Below, piece by piece: positions 54,835-63,870 of a stretch of DNA of 64,000 nucleotides (positions are counted from its first letter, which is position 1; each line of letters starts with the position of its first letter). The stretch lies in the NCBI GenBank assembly GCA_964016885.1, contig OZ024743.1:162859492-162923491 (forward strand), in the 5' to 3' direction. The position numbers and the translations under genes are program-made. Source of the DNA: Eledone cirrhosa. Lineage: Eukaryota; Mollusca; Cephalopoda; Octopoda; Eledonidae. The notes under the pieces are model-generated. The model worked only from the letters and a program-made list of their open reading frames with translations. It was not told the DNA's origin and searched no databases.

Positions 54835-55330
54835 AATAGTCAGGGAACAGTCAAAGTATTTGTAATAATCAATATTGTAATCCATGATGTTATGTAAAGG
54901 ATAAACGAACATTGGAGAAAGAGAAGTAATATTGACTTGACTAATAGATTGTAGGAGAATTAATCACATCTATAGGAACTGTTATTTACCAGGTCCCAAC
55001 ATTACATCTATGTTTGGGGCTGGTAACATATAGAGGTCTGAGCAAGTTTCGGCATCCTGTGGCTATTACTAACGTTTTAACAGTGGTACACCATCTTGGT
55101 CACAATCAGATAGCTGGAACCAGTGAAAGTGTATTTCAATATGAGTTCTACCAGAGATCAGTAACTAATTGAGGCTAAAGTATTTTCTGGCCTTGAAATT
55201 TGTTTGTGGCATGAGATTTTGACAATGTTAATTGAGGTTGCAATGAGAGATTATGAGGCCAAACTTATAAATTGATATTACTTTGTGTTTTTCTACTGAC
55301 TAGCTGAATCCTAATTATGGTGATTTATTG
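54835..55330. other. ORC2 intron 1, 3' part
   Basis: Unique AT-rich sequence leading to the acceptor 'tgatttattgcag'. No gene recognised. Confidence 0.5.
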
Positions 55331-55333
55331 CAG

Positions 55334-55456
55334 GTGGCCTTCCACATATGGAGCGTACAATCTCCAACCGGGCCAAGAGACAGGCTGTTATGATTAACAA
55401 CCAAGAAGTTGTACTTGGTAGCAGTGATGAAGATGAAGTTTATAAATCGTCAAATG
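55334..55456 (+). CDS. ORC2: ORC2 exon 2, with acidic SIM-like motif
   Basis: Acceptor 'ttattgcag', donor 'gtgaga'; phase 1 in, phase 1 out. 123 nt gives G, then GLPHMERTISNRAKRQAVMI, NNQEVVLGSSDEDEVYKSSN. The basic RAKRQ stretch could be part of a nuclear signal. EVVLGSSDEDE has a hydrophobic core followed by serines and acids, the form of a phospho-regulated SUMO-interacting motif; it could equally be an acidic casein kinase 2 site cluster. The position corresponds to the poorly conserved linker after the N-terminal block of ORC2. Joins exon 1 across an intron of about 8.5 kb containing two antisense LINEs. Confidence 0.65.
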
Positions 55457-55779
55457 GTGAGATATTAATTCCAGACATTTTCTCTTTATTTCACTTTATA
55501 TGTATCTGGAAAAGATAAAGGCAGTCAGTTGGTATAATTGCTTAATTGTTGGTCTGTAGGTGATAAGATCAAACTTTATTAAAGGTGTTGCATGTTGCAT
55601 TGTACTCCTGAACAAGATATTAAACTCTTCCTTCCTTAGTGAAGCTGACATTTTGGGATTCATTCAATTAACTTTTTATTAGAAATGATATTCAGCTGAA
55701 CCACAAAACTATACTGATCACTTATTCCAGCAGTTTTTGAAAATGTAAAATTTGGCAGAACATTGTCCATGTCATCTAT

Positions 55780-56000
55780 CTTTATCGTTTAACGTCCATC
55801 TTCCACACTAGCATGGGTTAGGCGGTTTTGTTCCATTTGATACGGGAAAGGTTGGGAGAGCATGTCTCGCTCACACAGAAGCATTTCTGGCAGGTTTTTT
55901 ACAGCTGGATGCCCTTCCTAACACCAACCACATTTACAGTGTGGATTGGGAGCCTTTTCACTGTGTCTCCTACACGGCCACCTTACAGTGTATCTCAAAC
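55780..56000 (-). repeat. LINE tail copy, antisense, in ORC2 intron 2
   Basis: 'cgtttaacgtccatcttccac', 'actagcatgggttaggcgg', 'acagctggatgcccttcctaacaccaacc', 'cacggccaccttacagtgt'. Opposite orientation to the next copy. Confidence 0.85.
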
Positions 56001-56089
56001 AAAAAAGATGTGTCTATTTACAATCTACTGCTACCTATCAGATGTTTAGATTTGGTAGATGGAAACTGTATGGAGGTCTGTTGTATACA

Positions 56090-56440
56090 CAGGCCAAAGC
56101 TGAAGCATATATATTGTATGCACCACTCCACCCTGCCCTCCCATACATCTTCCATGAGGACACGCCGAAGTATACATCCAGTGAAACTCCCAGCTCACAC
56201 TGTAACGTGGTCATGATGGTGACATGGCATAAAGCGCCCAGCTCACAATTTATAGTGGTCATGTAGGCGTCACGACAAAAAGCACCCAGTACTCACTGTC
56301 AATGATGTTGGCGTTAGGAAGAGCACCCAGCTGTAGAAACCAAGCCAAAATCAGTTCTGTATGAATAAGACATGATCATCTGACCTGGTAAAAGACAACT
56401 GCCGTGGAAAAATAGATGTAAAACAGTAATGATGATGATG
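56090..56440 (+). repeat. LINE tail copy, sense, in ORC2 intron 2
   Basis: Includes 'ctcacactgtaacgtggtcatg', two tandem-unit remnants ('catgtaggcgtcacgacaaaaagc'), 'gttaggaagagcacccagctg' and (GATGAT)n at 56427-56442. It forms an inverted pair with the copies on both sides. Confidence 0.85.
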
Positions 56441-56457
56441 ATATATATATATATATA

Positions 56458-56970
56458 TCTCATCATCATCATTATCATCACCATTTAACATCTATTTTTC
56501 CACACTAGCATGGGTTAAACGGATCGTCCATGTTATGAAACAAGTCTGTTCAGTTGTCTGCGCTGTACCTTGCTCAAATGGAACTGTATTTTGGCTGGGT
56601 TTTTTACAGCTGGATGCCCTTCCTAACACCAACCAAGTTTAAAGTGGTCTTGTTATGGGACAGGCGTGGCCAGTTAATTGCACTGTGGGACTCTGTTTTG
56701 GCTTGGTTTTTATGGTAGCTGGATGCCCTTTCTAAACCTCAACCATGTTTACAGTGTGGAACTGCACGGTTCTATTTTGAGGAGGGTCTGGCCAGTTGAC
56801 CACGCCATGCCTTGTTCATAGTGTAACCTTATTTTGGGACCTAGGTGATCGTATTTTGAGGAAGGTCTGGTCAGTTAGTTGCCCCATACTTTGCTCATAG
56901 CAAAACCGTATTTTGGCTGGGTCTTTATGGCTTCTGGAAGCCTTCTCAGCACCAACTACATTTATTTATA
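56458..56970 (-). repeat. LINE tail copy, antisense, long-unit variant
   Basis: (CAT)n start, 'accatttaacatctatttttcc', 'acagctggatgcccttcctaacaccaacc', then longer repeated units with 'ggtctggccagttgac' like those at 17400-17900. Antisense. Confidence 0.8.
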
Positions 56971-56974
56971 TATA

Positions 56975-57275
56975 TATATTTAATTAGAGAGTGAACAACA
57001 CAAAATATAACTACTCCATTACCAAAGATTTCTGGATCACAGATGATAATAATATATACCGTCTGGATCAGTTGTCAGATAGAGATGTTATAGATAAAAG
57101 ATATGAAATGAAATTTAAAATCTGTTAAAAATTGGAAGTGAGGTTGGAAAAATAATGGGATAAAAAAAAATATATATATATATATAGCAATATAGAGAAA
57201 GACATATGTGTACATACATATACATACCCATACACGCATTCAGATAAAAGGAAAATATATATATATATATGTATA
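56975..57275. repeat. AT-rich low-complexity stretch
   Basis: Short (TA)n at 57170-57186 and 57258-57272, and a few 'acatacatatac' tracts. No gene. Confidence 0.6.
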
Positions 57276-57276
57276 C

Positions 57277-57690
57277 ATGGTGGCTGCCAACTCGTTTTCG
57301 AGTACGGCCACTACTTTATATCCATGTAGGAGAACCCCTACCGATGCGCTGAACGAGTGTGACTTTTTAGTCCGGCCAGCAACTTGAAAACTCTGGTACA
57401 AACGCTACACTTGTGACAATTATTGACACATAGTGCTGGGCCCATGGTACCATGTGACGACAAGTGCAGAGAGATCTCCAGATATAAAGCAATGCCTGTG
57501 CCGTGAAGCTTTTATAGTGAGAAAAGGCACTGCACAAAGCCAGTCCTACTCTCTTAACCAAGATGATATTTACCAAAAAGAAGAACAAGTCAACATCATT
57601 GGATACCATCAGGGTTGCAGGTGTTATATCAGAGTTTTCCTTCTCCTAGAATTCTGCCTTGACAAAGGCTAAGGGGTCATCTCTCTACAT
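57277..57690 (+). repeat. Unclassified repeat, long copy
   Basis: 'ggtggctgccaactcgttttcg', 'tactttatatccatgtaggag', 'accgatgcgctgaac', 'agcaacttgaaaactctgg', then about 255 bp absent from the second copy (57395-57650), then 'aattctgccttgacaaaggc'. Truncated by (TA)n. Function unknown. Confidence 0.8.
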
Positions 57691-57793
57691 ATATATATAC
57701 ACATACATATATACGCATACATACATATATATACACATATATACACATACATACACATACATATATACACATACATACATATATATATATATA

Positions 57794-58145
57794 TGGTGGC
57801 TGCCAACTCGTTTTCGAGTACGGCCACTACTTTATATCCATGTAGGAGAACCCCTACCGATGCGCTGAACAAGTGTGACTTTTTAGTCCAGCCAGCAACT
57901 TGAAAACTCTGGAATTCTGCCTTGACAAAGGCTAAGGAGTCATCTCTCCCGGTGATTTTGGATGGCCATTGACTCTTAAGAGCTCCTTTGCCCATTGACA
58001 GGTTTTGTTTTTAGTCCTGCAGGATGTCCAAAGTCACCCTCCTCACCAAGAAACCTTGGTGGGGTTGCCAGTTTAGTCGCCAACGACCCGACCATGAGAC
58101 AGGTTGTACTGGGATACATGTTACCAGTAGCACCAACTGCTGACC
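57794..58145 (+). repeat. Unclassified repeat, short copy
   Basis: Nearly identical to 57279-57394 and then directly to 57649 onward, skipping the 255-bp segment, and extending further with 'gtcctgcaggatgtccaaag' and 'gtggggttgccagtttagtc'. No clear protein. Confidence 0.8.
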
Positions 58146-58149
58146 TGAC

Positions 58150-58247
58150 ATTTATGTATACATACATATTTATGTATACATACATACATGCAAAGACACA
58201 TATATATACACAAACATACATGTACACAGACATACACATACATATAC

Positions 58248-58278
<31 letters not shown>

Positions 58279-58500
58279 TATAACATATACAAACTTATAC
58301 AAATACATATACACACTCACATATATCACGTACATATATATATATATATACACATACATGCATATATACATATATATGTATATATGGCACAGACACACTA
58401 GTCTGCGAAAACATACATACGCGAACACATACATATATACAACTGCACACAACCACATTATATAAATAACCACACATATATATATATAGATATATATAGC
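58150..58500. repeat. TA/CA-rich microsatellite block
   Basis: Continuous tracts of 'catatatatac' and 'cacacacaca'. The long Tyr/Ile/Val-rich frames on both strands are artefacts. Confidence 0.9.
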
Positions 58501-59417
58501 AGAATCAGTAGAGGAGCTAGAGAATAAATTCTGGCTATGGAAACAGCAGTTGGAAACAAGAGGACTGAGAGTGAACCTAGCTAAGACGAAAGTGTTGATG
58601 AGTAGAAGAAAGGACAATACTCTGATTCCGTCAGGGAAATGGCCATGTTCGATATGCAGAAAAGGAACTGGCATAAATTCTATAAATGCACACAATGCAG
58701 ATCCTGGGTACACAAGAGATGTAGCAGGATAGCAGGCAAACTAACAGGTAGAGAGAAATATGTATGCAGTAGATGTACAGGGAAATTAGACAGTAGAAGT
58801 CGCATTGATAGACACATTTTTCAAATGCAGGCGGGTGCTATAGAAGTGGTGGATAGCTTCCGGTACCTAGGAGATCAGATTAGCATGGGAGGGGGGTGTT
58901 CCGAGGCCATAGTATCTAGAATAAGGATGGTTTGGAAGAAGTTTAGGGAGCTGCTTCTTCTGCTGACGAAGAAGGGTTTCTCCCTGCGTACGAAAGGCCG
59001 GTTATATGATGCCTGTGTGAGGAGCGCAATGCTGCATGGTAGTGAGACATGGGCAGCAACTGCAGAGGATATGCGATGGCTGGAGAGAAATGCATGTGCA
59101 ATGTCAATGTGCATGAACGACCCAGCATGGATGTGTTCAGAGAGAAACTGTGTCTGAGAGGGATTGAATCTAGTGTGCGAGAGAGGAGACTGCGGTGGTA
59201 TGGAGGATGACCGATGGGTGACGAAGTGCCAGGAAATGCCAGTTGAAGGTAGACCACGAAAAACATGGGCGGAGGTGGTGAGAACAGACCTCAGATCGCT
59301 GAAGCTCATGGTGGAGATGACGAAGGACCGTGGCAAGTGGAGAGATGCTGTGCTGAATAAGACCCGTCCCACCCTTGCAAGCAGGGAAAAGCGGACGTAA
59401 AATGATGAAGATGATGA
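58500..59417 (+). mobile_element. PHD-LINE copy, best-preserved finger region
   Basis: Starts 'agaatcagtagaggagctag' (ESVEELENKFWLWKQQLE), then LRVNLAKTKVLMSRRKDNTL, the finger (split by one frameshift near 58660) with CTQCRSWVHKRCSRIAGKL and YVCSRC, VVDSFRYLGDQISMGGGCS, FRELLLLLTKKGFSLRTKGR, LYDACVRSAMLHGSETWAAT, a small deletion near 59090-59110, RRLRWY with a further deletion (HVMR lost), GRPRKTWAEVVRTDLRSLKL and 'gacccgtcccacccttgcaa', ending in (GATGAT)n. In ORC2 intron 2. Confidence 0.85.
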
Positions 59418-59420
59418 TGA

Positions 59421-59473
<53 letters not shown>

Positions 59474-59525
59474 CACAAATACATATATACACACATACAT
59501 ACGCATATATATATATATATATATG
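59418..59525. repeat. (TA)n / (CATA)n microsatellite
   Basis: Simple sequence directly after the LINE's GAT tract, which probably seeded it. Confidence 0.95.
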
Positions 59526-59734
59526 TAATGTGGCCGTGTAGGCAACACGGTAAAAACCTCCCAGACCCACACTGTAAATGTGGTTGGTGTTAGGAAGGGC
59601 ATCCAACTGTAGAAAACCTGCCAGACAGTCCTATGCGAGCAAGACAATCACTCTTGCCTCAAGTGGGACTACCCCCGTCCAAACCCATGCAAGCGTGGAA
59701 CACGGACGTTAAACGTTGATGATGATGATGATGA

Positions 59735-59740
<6 letters not shown>
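59526..59740 (+). repeat. LINE tail copy
   Basis: 'gtggccgtgtaggcaacacgg', 'cacactgtaaatgtggttgg', 'gttaggaagggcatccaactg', (GATGAT)n, then (TA)n to 59770 and CA/TA tracts to about 59870. Confidence 0.9.
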
Positions 59741-59779
<39 letters not shown>

Positions 59780-59884
59780 TATATATATATATAATACACA
59801 TGTACATATACATACACATGCACACAGACATATATATAGACAAAATATATATAAAAATAAAAATAAATGTGGTAGATGGTTCCA

Positions 59885-60250
59885 AAGAGAAAGCAAAGGA
59901 AAAAACGAGTGCTCTATGTATAGGACAGAGCATTAAAAATATATAAATCTATTTTGTTGTTGAAAGAATGTGAAAAAGGTAAAGGAAAAACAAGTGTTAT
60001 ATGTATAGAACAGAGCTGTAAAAAATATTTTGTTGTTGAAAGTATGTGATAAAGGCCCAAGGTGGTAAAATAAGAGAGAAAGTTCAGGAAAAGATGAAGT
60101 CAAGAAATGAATAATATGTAAAATAAGTGTGAAATAAAGTAAAATAAGAGAGATTGTTCAAGGTAAAAGTAAGGTAAAAGAATAAATGAATAAAATAGGT
60201 GTAAGTATAAATGTTGAATGTGTGATAAAGGTCCATAGTGTTTAAAGTAA
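59885..60250 (+). repeat. Degenerate tandem repeat, unit about 110 bp
   Basis: 'aaa(g)gaaaaa(a)c(g/a)agtg(c/t)t' + 'tatgtatag(g/a)acagagc' + 'attttgttgttgaaag(a/t)atgtga' occurs twice (59895-60005 and 59975-60055 region) followed by shorter 'gtaaaataagagag(a/t)' units. Unclassified. Confidence 0.6.
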
Positions 60251-60254
60251 GAGT

Positions 60255-60860
60255 TTTCAAAGTGATAAGAGCATAATAGCTAGAATAAGGATAGGATTGG
60301 AGAAGTTTAGAGAGCTACTCCCGCTTCTGACAACAAAAGGTTTCTCCCTATGTATACATAAAAGCATCAACAACCATCCTACGTACAAAAGGATGGTTGT
60401 TGATGCTTTTATGTGAAGTACAATGCTGCATGGTAGTGAAACATGGGCAGTGACTGCAGAGAACATCTGTAGGCTGGAGTAAAATGAAGTAATCAGGCTT
60501 CATTGGATGTGCATTGTAAATGTGAGAGAAAGGCAGAACCTGGATGAATTGAGGGAGAAACTGGGTTTAAGAGGAATTCGATGTGATGTGCAAGAGAGAT
60601 AACTATGTTGGTACAGACGTGATGCGCATGAATGATGACCGCTAGGTGAAAAAGTTCCAGGAAATCCCAGTGGAAGGAAGCTGCAGTAGAGGCAGACCAA
60701 GGAAGGACCTGGGCGGAGGTGATGAGAGCTAATTTCAAATCACTGAGATTCACAGAGATGACAAAGGAATGTGACGAGTGGAGAGATGCTGTGTTGAGAG
60801 ACTCATCCAACCCATGCAAAGCTTGGAAAAACAGACATAAAAACGGCACAGGTAGTCTTG
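60255..60860 (+). mobile_element. PHD-LINE 3' fragment with hairpin insertion
   Basis: 'ataatagctagaataaggat' (SRIRIGLEKFRELLPLLTTKG), the hairpin at 60357-60413 replacing the normal 'cgtac(g/a)aaaagg' junction, 'tgctgcatggtagtgaaaca' (MLHGSET), 'cttcattggatgtgcattg' (LHWMCIVN) and 'gtggagagatgctgtgttgag'. The GAT tail is missing. Several stops. Confidence 0.8.
60357..60413. repeat. Perfect 24-bp hairpin with 9-nt loop
   Basis: 60357-60380 and 60390-60413 are exact reverse complements around 'acgtacaaa'. The right arm is normal LINE sequence; the left arm is an inserted inverted copy of it. Confidence 0.95.
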
Positions 60861-60869
60861 TATATGAAG

Positions 60870-61605
60870 ATTAGTACCTTGCTTAAAAACAAATAAGGGT
60901 TAGTGTCAGGAAGCGTATTGGACTGTAGAATATTGCTTCAAAAAATATAATATCATCTAACCCAGTCATGGGCAAATTGGCTTGCCTCACAAAAAAAATT
61001 AGCTTGAACTTTTTTATTAGTGCACTCCACCTTATAATGAGCCATATCTCATGTGGCTCACTGCTCAAACAAGGTTGCCCATACCTATTCTAACCCATGC
61101 CAGAATGGAAAAGCAAATATAAATGCTATGACAAAGAGAATGATGCTAACACCACCCAAATTACTATATACAACACCAATTTACAAACCACAACCCGTAC
61201 CAACCAGTCTACAGACCATAATGCTGTAGAGATTACTGGGGACATGTTTGTCCATTGAGACTAGAAATTTTAAGTAGAAATTATTTTTTGCTTTTTATTA
61301 AGTTTACGTCCTTCACCACATGAAGCTGCATTGGCAAAACATTCTTGAAAAGTATAAAACACCGCTATGACTATACCACATTTAAAATTAAAGTCTTATC
61401 TCTAATACTGCAAGTTTTTGCAAACATTTTTTCTCCTATATCTTAACAAACTTGTTTTTTTAGACATTACAAGATGTTAGAAGTAAATAAGAAAACTAAA
61501 TTTATTATTTTTGTAAAATGTATTGCAGGCATTGTTGAATTTTTTTTAATGAAAATTTATATTTTATATTTGAATATTCTTAATCTTTTTTTTTAATTGT
61601 CTGAG
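60870..61605. other. ORC2 intron 2, 3' part
   Basis: Unique-looking AT-rich sequence. 61080-61130 has a faint LINE tail trace ('acccatgccagaatggaaaa'). Leads to the exon 3 acceptor. Confidence 0.4.
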
Positions 61606-61609
61606 GAAG

Positions 61610-61696
61610 TTTTGATAGCCAATGATGGATTTTCTGGTGGCAAAGAATTGTTTAATTTTCAAACTCCAAAGAAATCAAATTCAATGACTCAGAAAG
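61610..61696 (+). CDS. ORC2: ORC2 exon 3
   Basis: Acceptor 'ttgtctgaggaag' with the cut before 61610; the cut four bases upstream would give an immediate stop, so this one is preferred. Phase 1 in and out: V, then LIANDGFSGGKELFNFQTPK, KSNSMTQK. The GGxxxxxFQxxKxSxxM block corresponds to 'GGGNKVYSFQNRKHSEKM' of vertebrate ORC2 (from memory), the most recognisable match of the gene. Donor 'gtaaat'. Confidence 0.65.
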
Positions 61697-62019
61697 GTAA
61701 ATTGTTAAACTTTACAGATTTTCTGTTTAATTTCATTTTTCATATTGTTTTTCATGATTACCTCCAGCCACCAGCCACACAGTCTCTGGTGCTGCTGATG
61801 AACTCCAGCAAATAATAGATGATAAGTGGAGCTAGTGTTTTGTTGTTGAAAAGCCATTTAAACTTTTTGTTATTATATTCTAACGAAAAACACTGTCTAT
61901 GATTTTAAAATCATTTTGAAAATAATAAAGAATTTTGTAGGTTTAGTAATATAACCAACTTTCTCATTATTGGAGTTTTGATCATTATTTAACAAAAGTT
62001 CTTGCATAAAATTATGGTG

Positions 62020-62165
62020 GAAAGTTATGGCCCTTTGCGTTCTGAGTTCAAATCCGCCGAGGTTAACTTTGCCTTTCATCCTTACGAGGTTGATAAAATA
62101 AAGTGCCAGTGGTGCACTGGGGTAATCGCTGGCCTTGTGCCAAAAGTAGAAACTATAAAATTATG
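62020..62165 (+). repeat. tRNA-derived SINE, cephalopod type
   Basis: 'gttctgagttcaaatccgcc', 'gaggttaactttgcctttc', 'acgaggttgataaaataaag', 'ggccttgtgccaaaagtag'. The 5' tRNA-like head is partly lost. Lies in ORC2 intron 3. Confidence 0.85.
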
Positions 62166-62454
62166 GTGGAAAGTTTTTACATAAAAATAAACACTTTAAA
62201 ATAATTTTTTTGTATCATACAACCAGGGCGATTTTCAATGGTTTGGTATCAAAAAGGTTGTCATTGAAAAACAAGTTAACAGTTAATGAGGGTATCTTGC
62301 ATCATGGAGAATTAGTAGTTCCACCAATCTATTAAAGAACATTAATGATAAAAGCTGTGTATAATGTATATATTGGCTCAATGGCGATAAGGAGTCATTT
62401 GAAATTAGGAGCATGGTAGTCAGGTTATTGTGGAAGTGTGGAACAATATATAAC

Positions 62455-63067
62455 ATGCTGGCCCTACGTTGGTATGGTCACGTGATGCGCATGAAAGACG
62501 ACAGCTGTATAAAAAAGTGCAGGGCAATAAAATTAGACGGTAGCCACGGAGTAGGCAGACCCAGAAAAACCTGGGACGACCTGATAAATTCCGACCTCAC
62601 TCACTTACACCTCTCCAAGACAATGTCACTGGACCGAGATCTTTGGCGGTACTCAGTAATAGAGAAGACTCGCCTTGCCAAAATACAAAGTAAACCTACT
62701 ACAGTCAGTAGGCATCTCTAACAAAATACGCCCCCGTCACACCACCCCCACCCCATCCACACCGCCCCTTTCAATGTAAAGTTACGTTGGTGCCACAACA
62801 TCCAGGCCGAATCAAATGAGACCGTGTAGGTGTCACGACAAAAAACACACAGTTCACGCTGTAATGTGGCCGTGTAGGCAACACGGTAAAAACCTCCCAG
62901 TCCCACACTGTAAATGTGGTTGGTGTTAGGAAGGGCATCCAGCTGTAGAAAACCCGCCAGACAGTCCTATGCGAGCAAGACAACCACTCTTGCCTCAAGT
63001 GGGAAAACTCCTGTCCAAACCCATGCAAGCGTGGAACATGGATGTTAAACGATGATGATGATGATGT
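62455..63067 (+). mobile_element. PHD-LINE 3' fragment with complete tail
   Basis: Frame 62413-62721 has RWYGHVMRMKDDSCIKKCRA, then SHGVGRPRKTWDDLINSDLT and SLDRDLWRYSVIEKTRLA. The tail at 62722-63067 runs without a break through 'gtgtaggtgtcacgacaaaa' (one tandem unit), 'cacactgtaaatgtggttgg', 'gttaggaagggcatccagctg' and (GATGAT)n. It proves linkage of LINE frame and SINE-like tail. In ORC2 intron 3. Confidence 0.9.
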
Positions 63068-63258
63068 CCAGAATATATATTGGGTTAAGTCATAAATAAT
63101 TTCCGTTTTAGTAAAATAATTTATTCATGAATAATTTAACATTTTATTCCATTTCGAAATAACTAATTTCATTTGCCATATTTCTGAACAGTTATATAAT
63201 TGAAAACTGTCTACCTATTCGTGAATATATTTGTATTTTTTCCTATTTTATATCTCAG

Positions 63259-63330
63259 CCCTTGAGTCAAGAACTCCAAGCACCCTGAAATCTCAGAATA
63301 CTTTGCAAGAATTTAACAGACAAGACACCG
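63259..63330 (+). CDS. ORC2: ORC2 exon 4
   Basis: Acceptor 'tttatatctcag', donor 'gtaatt'; phase 1 in and out: A, then LESRTPSTLKSQNTLQEFNR, QDT. Leu-Glu-x-Arg-Thr-Pro parallels the 'ASELAKTPQKS' segment that directly follows the FQ block in vertebrate ORC2. Contains a Thr-Pro CDK-type site. The gene continues past 64000; no further exon was found before the window ends. Confidence 0.6.
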
Positions 63331-63504
63331 GTAATTTCTATTGGTTTTCAGTCTACAACTTTTTCTATGTCTATGAAGCTGACTAATGCAGTTTTATATT
63401 GTTATTCAATAATTTTCATGCAAGTTCTTTCCAAAGTTCTGTGAAAATAGATAAGTACCAACATGTTTGATAGTTTCAGTCTTCATTATCCTTTTTACAT
63501 TTGT

Positions 63505-63645
63505 TTAACTATGCTTGCATGGGTTGGATGGCTTTTTAGCAGCATAGTTTCCCTCCATTTATTGTGCTCCTTCATCATCTCTTCTGTGAGGTACAGTGTT
63601 TTGAGATCGGCTCTCACTATTTCTATCCAAAATTGATTACACATG
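63505..63645 (-). mobile_element. LINE fragment, antisense
   Basis: 'ctatgcttgcatgggttgga', then 'tcatctcttctgtgaggtac' and 'tttgagatcggctctcacta', which antisense-match the PHD-LINE C-terminal end (RADLRSLKLTEEM) with its internal tail lost. Decayed. Confidence 0.55.
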
Positions 63646-63804
63646 GAACACTTTTGGTGATGCTGATGTTGTTACTGTTATTTCATCTCAGGTAAGCCTT
63701 GATCCAATAGTCCTTTGATCAAAATGTTCTAGCCTTGACAATACTGCTCCATCATAAACATAGTGTATGTAAAACTACATTTTCCAATGTATTTGTCTTT
63801 TTTT

Positions 63805-63870
63805 AAGACAGTAGGATATGATTTGAGGAATATTTGGCTACTGTTTCTAGATGGTTTGATTGAGATTATG
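63805..63870 (+). repeat. Single copy of a dispersed repeat
   Basis: 'tttttaagacagtaggatatg' and 'tggctactgtttctagatgg' match the unit that is tandem at 42388-42600. Confidence 0.6.

Noticed and set aside
57395..57650. True spliceosomal intron retained in one copy of the repeat
   Set aside because: Removing GT...AG would leave one base fewer than the other copy has, so precise splicing does not explain the difference; kept only as an indel finding.
57659..58713. Long Tyr/Ile/Val-rich frames (up to 245 aa) on both strands
   Set aside because: They come from TA/CA microsatellites joined to LINE sequence; composition is low-complexity and no domain is present.
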